Of a stretch of 5,429 nt of DNA, positions 1 to 5,429 are shown piece after piece. The notes beneath the pieces were generated by a model. It ran no database searches and had not been told where the DNA came from. It saw nothing but the letters and a program-made list of their open reading frames with translations. Position numbers and translations under genes: made by a program. Numbering within the stretch: position 1 is the stretch's first letter; each line of letters begins with the position of its first letter. Source of the stretch: Spirochaetales bacterium (GTDB lineage Bacteria; Spirochaetota; Spirochaetia; SZUA-6); assembly GCA_003233545.1 (NCBI GenBank), contig QILZ01000084.1, positions 1 through 5,429 of the forward strand, given 5' to 3'.

Positions 1-768
1 ACTGCCGGGATCTTAACCAAAAAGTTATCACCGGCTGTAATAAAAAGCCTGAAAATCGTTAAGTACAGGGTAAGGAAAAGAGATACCCTTTCTTCGATTT
101 CTCAGAAGTACAGGCTGAAGCTTGGAACTTTGATCAGTTACAATAATATTCGTGATGCCCGGCGTCTTTCTGTCGGGACATTATTGGAAATACCAAACAG
201 AAACGGACTTAAATACAGGGTAAGGCGCGGCGACTCTTTAAGCGGGATAGCAACAGGGTTTCATGTGCCGCTTAAAGAGATACTGGATTGGAACAGCCTC
301 TCCTCTTCGATAATCCAACCCGGGCAGGAGCTTTTTATTGCCGGTGCAGTAATGAATACGAACGATCTTAACAGGGTGCTCGGTAAATTATTTTTATATC
401 CCACCAGAGGAAGGCTTACATCGAGATTCGGTATGCGGCATGATCCTTTTACTGGGATCTGGCGCTTTCATAACGGAATCGACCTCGCAAATAGAATTGG
501 TACGCCGGTTGCCGCTGCAATGTCAGGCAGTGTTGCAATGGTCGGTATAAATCCGACTTACGGCCGCTACATTATTCTAAGGCATCCGGACGGTTTTCAG
601 ACTTTATATGCGCATTTAAGCCGTATCCTGATATCGAAAGGCAGACGGGTTTCTCAAAATCAGGTTATAGGTAAAATGGGTACTACAGGTTACAGTACGG
701 GAAGCCATCTGCATTTTTCCATATTTAAAAACGGAGAACCGGTTGACCCGTTAAAGTACCTGCATTAA
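1..768 (+). CDS. LysM-LysM-M23 family peptidoglycan endopeptidase, 5' end outside window
   Basis: This is a probable periplasmic zinc metallo-endopeptidase that cuts peptide cross-links in peptidoglycan. The frame is open from base 1, giving 255 visible residues before the TAA. Two LysM glycan-binding repeats are visible, at about residues 22-65 (YRVRKRDTLSSIS to LEIP) and 72-113 (YRVRRGDSLSGIA to ELFI). The M23/LytM domain follows at about 133-252. All expected active-site residues are present: zinc ligands H157 and D161 (HNGID) and H238, with catalytic H205 (LYAHLS) and H236 (HLHF). A TTG at 130 could be taken as a start, but it has no ribosome binding site and would cut the first LysM in half, so the true start and any signal peptide lie upstream of the window. 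No ATG occurs upstream in frame. The next gene begins 13 bp after the stop and encodes a paralogue. The family call is firm; the exact bond cleaved, and whether it acts as an enzyme or as an amidase activator, cannot be read from sequence. Confidence 0.93.
   Translation, partial: TAGILTKKLSPAVIKSLKIVKYRVRKRDTLSSISQKYRLKLGTLISYNNIRDARRLSVGTLLEIPNRNGLKYRVRRGDSLSGIATGFHVPLKEILDWNSLSSSIIQPGQELFIAGAVMNTNDLNRVLGKLFLYPTRGRLTSRFGMRHDPFTGIWRFHNGIDLANRIGTPVAAAMSGSVAMVGINPTYGRYIILRHPDGFQTLYAHLSRILISKGRRVSQNQVIGKMGTTGYSTGSHLHFSIFKNGEPVDPLKYLH
64..225 (+). repeat. Pair of 12-bp direct repeats marking LysM units
   Basis: The 12-mer TACAGGGTAAGG occurs at 64-75 and again at 214-225, exactly 150 bp apart, and both copies encode YRVR in the same frame at the start of a LysM. 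The spacing equals one 50-residue LysM unit. This is best read as the trace of an internal LysM duplication, or as conservation of the YRV motif with matching codons. The DNA between and after the copies has diverged, so it is not a recent duplication. Confidence 0.5.
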
Positions 769-781
769 TCTATATGCTTAT

Positions 782-1750
782 ATGATTCGTATTAATCTGA
801 AAAGCAGTAGAAATCATCTGTATTTCCCTCTTTTGCTTGGAATAATAGTTCTTGTCTTTGTCACGGGAGCTGTTCTTCCTTTAAGGATACAAGGCGGGTA
901 TGTTTTTTATCCTGCGCATTGGAAGGATACCCTTGCCTATACATTTAAGAGGCCGGATGAAAAGAACAGGGGATTTACCGGGACACGCTTGCCTGCAGGC
1001 GGGAGACTGGAAAAAACTACTCCTCTTAAAATCTATTATTACAGGGCAAAATCGGGCGATACATTGTCGGGCATTTCGGAAAATTTTTCTCTGACTCTCG
1101 ATACTATCGCCTCACTGAACAGAAACGGGGGGAGGGGAGTTCATATTCTCTCTGTCGGTGAGATAGTTAAGATACCTTTTATGAACGGTATTTATCTGAA
1201 TGTAAATGGAAATCTGGACGCTCTGTGTAAAAGCAATGACCTTTCCCGTGAAGTTGTTCTGAAGGTGAACGGCCTGACGAAAATCAAATCCGCTGAAAAT
1301 GCAAGACTTTTTTTCCCGGGTGTTCAGCATACGGGGATCGATAGAAGTATAGCTATCGGTGTGGCCTTTCTAAAACCTGTCCGTGGAGTTGTTTCATCGG
1401 GATACGGTTTCCGGCATGATCCTTTTAACGGGAAGATACGTTTTCACAGGGGAATCGATATAGCCGCACCAATCGGAACATACGTACATGCAGCTATGGA
1501 TGGAAGAGTAATTGCCGCCGGACACGATTCGGTTTTAGGAAACTACATTCTTATTAAGCATCCCGCCGGTTTTTCGACCCTCTATGGACATTTAAGCCGG
1601 ATACTTGCAGTACGGGGGAGAACGGTCAGAAAGGGAGAAATCATAGGAAGAGTAGGGCAGACCGGAAGAGCGACAGGGCCGCATCTCCATTTTGAAATAA
1701 GACGCAGCGGCAGAACAACGAATCCCGGGGGAATGATTCCAAAGTTTTAA
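782..1750 (+). CDS. Membrane-anchored LysM and M23 family peptidoglycan endopeptidase
   Basis: This is a complete 322-residue protein, predicted to act on peptidoglycan from the periplasmic face of the inner membrane. A short basic N-terminus precedes one hydrophobic segment at about 15-34 that looks like an uncleaved anchor, though cleavage cannot be excluded. A clear LysM lies at about 85-132 (YYRAKSGDTLSGIS to VKIP). A second, degenerate LysM-like stretch at about 137-180 lacks the GDTL core. The M23/LytM domain spans about 197-316 with all five key residues: H222 and D226 (HRGID), H270 (LYGHLS), H301 and H303 (PHLHFE). It is clearly paralogous to the preceding gene, sharing RHDPF, FHxGID, LYxHLSRIL and HLHF at matching spacing. 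The ATG at 782 is the only good start, because an in-frame TAA sits at 752. No Shine-Dalgarno sequence is visible, and the previous stop is 13 bp upstream, so coupled translation from the preceding gene is likely. Substrate specificity is unknown. Confidence 0.93.
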   Translation: MIRINLKSSRNHLYFPLLLGIIVLVFVTGAVLPLRIQGGYVFYPAHWKDTLAYTFKRPDEKNRGFTGTRLPAGGRLEKTTPLKIYYYRAKSGDTLSGISENFSLTLDTIASLNRNGGRGVHILSVGEIVKIPFMNGIYLNVNGNLDALCKSNDLSREVVLKVNGLTKIKSAENARLFFPGVQHTGIDRSIAIGVAFLKPVRGVVSSGYGFRHDPFNGKIRFHRGIDIAAPIGTYVHAAMDGRVIAAGHDSVLGNYILIKHPAGFSTLYGHLSRILAVRGRTVRKGEIIGRVGQTGRATGPHLHFEIRRSGRTTNPGGMIPKF

Positions 1751-1796
1751 AAATTCGATAGAGTTTTTTTAATTTGCCGATATAAATAATAAGTAC

Positions 1797-1802
1797 AGAG
1801 GA
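1797..1802 (+). promoter_or_regulatory. Ribosome binding site for the 1808 gene
   Basis: AGAGGA lies 5 bases ahead of the ATG at 1808 and is a good Shine-Dalgarno match. It supports that start and contrasts with the paralogue at 782, which has no such sequence. The rest of the 57-bp gap is AT-rich, with a seven-T run at 1764-1770 and a TATAAATAAT stretch at 1781-1790. I cannot pair these with a GC-rich stem or a well-spaced -35 box, so neither a terminator nor a promoter is called. Confidence 0.7.
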
Positions 1803-1807
1803 AAAAG

Positions 1808-2890
1808 ATGAAAAAAATTGTTCTTTTTATTATCGGTCTTTTAGCTGTGTTCTCAATTTTAAGAGTTAATTCCGAGGAGGTATCCCGTTCGCAATTTATT
1901 GTACATCCGGGCTATATGGAGTTATCCGGCGGCAGCAGCGATATAAAGGTTGCATTCGGTTTTTTGAATTCCAGAGGGAAAAAAGAGCAAAGGTGGAACC
2001 TGTTTCCGATATATATATCTCTTCAGTCGGGGAAAAATAATATCAGACTCAGCATGAGCGGTCTTTCTTTTCTTAAAAGAAACGGTGTTAATATCGGAAA
2101 AATTATTCGGATCAAGGGAGTTTACAGGAATGATATTGTCAGCATAGGAGGAAATGTAATTGTATCGGGGAAAGTAGAGGGTGATATCTGGACTCTCGGG
2201 GCCGATATAATGGTAAAAAAGGGCGCGGTTGTTACAGGCAGTACTGTTGCACTCGGGGGTAAAATCGTGGCGGAAAAAGGCGCAAGGATCGGCGGAAATA
2301 AACAATCGGTGCCGAATTTAAAGATCCCGTTTTTATATTTTCTAACGGGTAAAAAATCTGCACGTAATTTCAGGTTACTTATAGAGTTCTTCAGAATATT
2401 ATTATTTATACTTATTTCATTTCTTGTTTTGCTTTTATTAAGGGGCAGTGTAACAGGGACTGTTGTTGTTCTTCAGGATAACTGGAAAAATATTTTACTG
2501 TTTGTTGTTCTGTCTGTTTTTGCTCTTCCGGTGATTGTGATATTACTGTCACTCTCCATTGTCGGAATCTTCTTTATCCCTGTATTCTTTTTAGCCGCAG
2601 CGGTCGTAATGTTTTTCGGTTTTATCGCATTTACCGTTAGATTGGGGATGTGGGTACGCGGAACGGCAAAACAGAACCTCGGCTTTCTGTTCGGATCCTG
2701 TTTGATAGGTTATCTTTTTTTCGAAGTGCCGTTTTTACTGGGTTTAATTTTAAGTTACTCGGAAAAATCTCCTTTCCTTATGACGATGGGGAGTGTATTA
2801 AAAATTACTGCAGTTTGTCTGTTTACAGCAGGATTCCTGTACAGCCTCGGAGGAGAACTGGAATACCTTCGCACTAAAAACGGTCTATGA
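1808..2890 (+). CDS. Exported membrane protein with bactofilin-like beta repeats and multi-span C-terminal region
   Basis: The function is unknown; the protein is 360 residues. An N-terminal signal sequence (about 1-22, MKKIVLFIIGLLAVF) ends in VNS-E, a plausible signal peptidase I site. Residues 23-98 form a soluble segment I do not recognise. Residues 99-163 carry short beta-strand repeats with glycine turns (NDIVSIGGNV, VEGDIWTLGAD, STVALGGKI, ARIGGN). These resemble the polymer-forming/bactofilin-type right-handed beta helix, with only about four or five rungs. The C-terminal half is strongly hydrophobic, with about four to five membrane segments near 189-211, 228-252, 254-278, 292-316 and 328-347, and a short charged tail. 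The signal sequence would place the repeats in the periplasm, unlike cytosolic bactofilins. Proteins with this arrangement are usually annotated as polymer-forming cytoskeletal or hypothetical membrane proteins. It follows two M23 peptidase genes on the same strand after a 57-bp gap, so a shared envelope role is plausible but inferred. The start is supported by the AGAGGA at 1797. Confidence 0.8.
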   Translation: MKKIVLFIIGLLAVFSILRVNSEEVSRSQFIVHPGYMELSGGSSDIKVAFGFLNSRGKKEQRWNLFPIYISLQSGKNNIRLSMSGLSFLKRNGVNIGKIIRIKGVYRNDIVSIGGNVIVSGKVEGDIWTLGADIMVKKGAVVTGSTVALGGKIVAEKGARIGGNKQSVPNLKIPFLYFLTGKKSARNFRLLIEFFRILLFILISFLVLLLLRGSVTGTVVVLQDNWKNILLFVVLSVFALPVIVILLSLSIVGIFFIPVFFLAAAVVMFFGFIAFTVRLGMWVRGTAKQNLGFLFGSCLIGYLFFEVPFLLGLILSYSEKSPFLMTMGSVLKITAVCLFTAGFLYSLGGELEYLRTKNGL

Positions 2891-2932
2891 CTTAAGAATA
2901 GTTAAGCCGGAACGGATTAACATTCTTCCGTT
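2891..2932. terminator. Weak inverted repeats in the convergent gap, possible two-way terminator
   Basis: The gap between the converging genes holds two small dyads. CTTAA and TTAAG at 2891-2906 flank a 6-base loop, and AACGGA and TCCGTT at 2911-2932 flank a 10-base loop, running into the secA stop codon. Neither stem is long or GC-rich and neither is followed by a T run on either strand, so neither is a standard intrinsic terminator. Transcription from both sides must end in or beyond this gap, which is the main reason to list it. Confidence 0.2.
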
Positions 2933-5429
2933 ATCTTCCATGACAGTACTTGTATTTTTTTCCGCTTCCGCACGGACATGGGTCATTTCTACCGACCTTG
3001 GGATATGTCCGCTTCACCTGAACTTTTACAGGCTGTGCACTCCCCGCAGTTTGACTTTCCGGCTGGTTAAATTGCCCCAATACTGTGTGTGATGCCTGGC
3101 CGAAATTGCTTCTTTCGATAATCAGGTTGCTTCCCTCTACCGGTTTTATCTGAACTTTCAGTACCTTCCGTGCAATCGCTGTTTTAATATTGTACAGCAT
3201 TTCATCGAAAATCTGAAAACCTTCCAGTTTATATTCAAGAAGAGGATTCTTCTGCCCGTATGCCCGTAAGTAAACCGCTTCCCGAAGTGCCTCGAGGTTT
3301 TCAAGATGATCCTGCCATCGTGAGTCGATATTCCGGAGGTATTCAATCTTTATGAAGAGATTAAGATTCTCTTTTCCTATTTCTTCGGATTTTTGTTCCA
3401 GATCCGCCTTTAAATCCTTAATTATTAATTTCTGCAGATCGGATGATGATTTCTCAACGAGAGTGACTGCATCCACGGACGGGGTATAAAAAAACTCTTC
3501 TTTTAATTTCTGCAGAAGAAGCTGCAGAGGTATCAGGGTGTTCGCTCCTTTTCGCCGGTATTCATCGATAAGCTCTTCCACTATTTCGGCAGCGGTTGCG
3601 ATGACTCTGTTAACTAAATCCTTATCCTGTAATATATCATCACGTTTATCGTAGATATATTTTCTCTGCTCATTCAGTACATCATCATACTCCAGCAGAT
3701 GCTTTCTTATTTCGAAGTTTCTGTCTTCTACCTTTCTCTGAGCACGCTCTATGGATTTATTTATCCACGGATGTTCGATAGGTTCTCCCTCATCCATTCC
3801 GAGTTTCGACATAATCGATTTAAGATTATCCCCTCCGAATAGTCTCATAAGATCATCGTCGAGAGAAATATAGAACCGGGATGATCCTGGGTCTCCCTGC
3901 CTGCCTGAACGTCCGCGGAGCTGATTGTCTATACGCCTTGCTTCGTGCCTTTCTGTGCCCAGTACATGAAGCCCGCCGGCTTCTTTAACCTCGATGTAGT
4001 CTTTCCGCCATACCTGCATTTCGTTTGCAAGGGCTTCGTTGAAAACTTCTATAGGTGCATTCGTGCCGACTTTTTTCCTGGCTCTGAATTCGGGGTTGCC
4101 TCCGAGTTTAATATCCGTTCCTCTGCCTGCCATATTGGTGGCGATCGTTACCGCCCCCCTGGAACCTGCTTCCGAAATAATATGTGCTTCACGGGCATGG
4201 TTCTTTGCATTCAGAACTTCGTGCCTTATTCCGCGCACCTGCAGTAAATGCGCTAATCTTTCCGATTTATCGATGGAAACTGTGCCAACCAGGACAGGTT
4301 GTCCCTTTTTATGCATGACCGCAATTTCATCACAAATAGCGTTAAATTTATCTTCTTCGGTAAGGTAGATAATATCATCCATATCATTTCTTATTACAGG
4401 GCGGTTGGTCGGAATAACAACAACATCGAGGTCGTATATTTTGGCAAATTCCGTTGCTTCGGTGTCCGCAGTACCTGTCATGCCTGATAACGTTGTGTAC
4501 ATTCTGAAATAGTTCTGGAACGTTATCGTTGCCAGGGTTCTGTTTCTCTGGGCGATTTTAATTCGTTCCTTTGCTTCTATGGCCTGGTGCAGCCCTTCCG
4601 AGTATCTTCTTCCGTAGAGTATACGGCCGGTAAATTCATCTACTATCTGTACTTTGCCTTCCTGCACCACATAATCCACATCCTTTAAAAAGAGTTTATG
4701 AGCTTTTAACGATTGGGTAAAGTAGTGTATATACTCGAAATTCTCATCAGTGAAAAGCGAACCCTTAATCAGGCCTCGTTTTAAGAGGAGTTTTTCGATG
4801 TTATTCATGCCTTCATCGGTAAAGGTAACCCGTTTTGCCTTTTCTTCTATCTTATAGTCGCCTTTGGGAAATTCGGGGTAATCGCCTGTTGCAGGGTCTT
4901 TTTCGCATTCTATGAGATTGTCGACAAGCTTGTTTACCTCGTAGTACTTAAATGTGTCATCTTCGGCAGGCCCGGATATAATTAAAGGTGTACGCGCTTC
5001 ATCTATCAGTATCGAATCGATTTCATCGACAATACAGAAATTGTGTCCTCTTTGAACCTTTTCATTGCTGTCCCATCTCATATTATCGCGCAGGTAGTCG
5101 AATCCGAATTCGTTGTTTGTCCCGTATGTTATATCTTTACTGTATGCCAGTTTTCTTGCCTGGTTGTCCATCTGAGTAAGAATGGCTCCTACTGAAACAC
5201 CTAAGTATTCATATACCGGTCCCATCCATTCCGAATCACGTTCGGCAAGATAGTCATTAACCGTTACTATATGCACTCCTCTTTTTGTGAGGGCATTAAG
5301 ATAAGCAGCTGTGACGCTGGCAAGGGTTTTGCCTTCTCCTGTTTTCATTTCTATGATTTTACCCTGATGCAGAGCAATGCCGCCCATCATCTGTACGTCA
5401 AAAATACGCTCACCGAGAATTCTTCTCGC
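2931..5429 (-). CDS. secA: SecA, Sec translocase motor ATPase, N-terminus outside window
   Basis: SecA is the ATPase that drives unfolded preproteins through SecYEG across the inner membrane. The window shows 832 residues. Codons continue in frame through the right edge (ARRILGERIFDVQ precedes the MMGG at 5390), so the ATG at 5390 is internal. By alignment with remembered E. coli SecA numbering, about 74 residues are missing, implying a total near 906, which is normal. In visible numbering, Walker A is MKTGEGKT with K34, the DEAD-type Walker B is DEID at 135-138, SGMTGTA is at 315-321, MAGRGTDI at 433-440, and the arginine-finger motif QLRGRSGRQGD at 503-513. The preprotein cross-linking domain lies between the Walker B region and about residue 290, followed by the second ATPase half and the helical scaffold and wing regions. 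The C-terminal SEC-C zinc motif is intact: C818, C820, C829 and H830. It converges on the envelope genes with a 40-bp gap, so it is transcribed separately. Its promoter and start are not in the window. Confidence 0.99.
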   Translation of the reverse strand, partial: ARRILGERIFDVQMMGGIALHQGKIIEMKTGEGKTLASVTAAYLNALTKRGVHIVTVNDYLAERDSEWMGPVYEYLGVSVGAILTQMDNQARKLAYSKDITYGTNNEFGFDYLRDNMRWDSNEKVQRGHNFCIVDEIDSILIDEARTPLIISGPAEDDTFKYYEVNKLVDNLIECEKDPATGDYPEFPKGDYKIEEKAKRVTFTDEGMNNIEKLLLKRGLIKGSLFTDENFEYIHYFTQSLKAHKLFLKDVDYVVQEGKVQIVDEFTGRILYGRRYSEGLHQAIEAKERIKIAQRNRTLATITFQNYFRMYTTLSGMTGTADTEATEFAKIYDLDVVVIPTNRPVIRNDMDDIIYLTEEDKFNAICDEIAVMHKKGQPVLVGTVSIDKSERLAHLLQVRGIRHEVLNAKNHAREAHIISEAGSRGAVTIATNMAGRGTDIKLGGNPEFRARKKVGTNAPIEVFNEALANEMQVWRKDYIEVKEAGGLHVLGTERHEARRIDNQLRGRSGRQGDPGSSRFYISLDDDLMRLFGGDNLKSIMSKLGMDEGEPIEHPWINKSIERAQRKVEDRNFEIRKHLLEYDDVLNEQRKYIYDKRDDILQDKDLVNRVIATAAEIVEELIDEYRRKGANTLIPLQLLLQKLKEEFFYTPSVDAVTLVEKSSSDLQKLIIKDLKADLEQKSEEIGKENLNLFIKIEYLRNIDSRWQDHLENLEALREAVYLRAYGQKNPLLEYKLEGFQIFDEMLYNIKTAIARKVLKVQIKPVEGSNLIIERSNFGQASHTVLGQFNQPESQTAGSAQPVKVQVKRTYPKVGRNDPCPCGSGKKYKYCHGR

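Noticed and set aside
1112..1330. Minus-strand open frame of 72 codons inside the second peptidase gene
   Set aside because: It lies opposite the LysM-coding region of a confident gene, has no recognisable domain, and is the kind of shadow frame expected by chance.
1730..1742. Small GGAAT/ATTCC dyad near the end of the second peptidase gene
   Set aside because: It leaves a one-base loop and sits inside coding sequence, so it cannot form a normal hairpin and has no follow-on T tract.
1749..1770. Possible terminator: A run, short spacer and T run after the second peptidase gene
   Set aside because: The only pairing is A with T, with no GC-rich stem ahead of the seven Ts, so an intrinsic terminator is not supported.
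1754..1790. Possible promoter ahead of the 1808 gene (TTCGAT and TATAAA or AATAAT)
   Set aside because: The candidate boxes are about 21 bases apart and the -35 match is poor. AT-rich gaps give such matches by chance, and read-through from the peptidase genes explains expression.
1922..2305. Minus-strand open frame of 127 codons opposite the membrane protein gene
   Set aside because: The plus-strand gene has a signal peptide, a ribosome binding site and glycine-turn repeats. The antisense frame has no motif and no good start context.
3945..4368. Overlapping plus-strand open frames of 100 and 109 codons inside secA
   Set aside because: They run antisense to the highly conserved second ATPase half of secA and overlap each other in different frames; composition is explained by the secA codons.

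Overview
The window looks like a piece of ordinary chromosome from a diderm bacterium, most likely a spirochaete of the Treponema/Spirochaeta kind. This rests on remembered resemblance, not a search: the SecA sequence has phrases I associate with spirochaete SecA (for example around PTNRPVIR and GDYKIEEKAKRVTFTD), and the LysM plus M23 peptidases with RHDPF(T/N)G followed by FHxGID are also common there. Base composition is moderate, roughly 40-45% GC by eye. I see no mobile elements, CRISPR arrays, tRNA or rRNA genes.

Layout: three plus-strand genes lie head to tail and meet one minus-strand gene tail to tail. Positions 1-768 hold the 3' part of a gene for a LysM-LysM-M23 peptidoglycan hydrolase; its reading frame is open to the window edge. 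Positions 782-1750 hold a complete paralogue with an N-terminal membrane anchor, one clear and one degenerate LysM, and an M23 domain. After a 57-bp gap with a good ribosome binding site, 1808-2890 encodes an exported membrane protein with short bactofilin-like beta repeats followed by a multi-spanning C-terminal half. A 40-bp convergent gap follows. The rest of the window, 2931-5429 on the minus strand, is secA without about its first 74 codons, which lie beyond the right edge.

How the genes fit together: the three plus-strand genes form a plausible cell-envelope unit, with two zinc endopeptidases to cut peptidoglycan and a membrane protein with a beta-repeat ectodomain. M23 peptidases and bactofilins work together in several bacteria, so the grouping may be functional, but the third protein is exported and membrane-bound and is therefore not a classical cytosolic bactofilin. 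SecA is the Sec translocase motor and is transcribed separately towards them. I found no convincing evidence of a new system; the third gene is the least understood part of the window.
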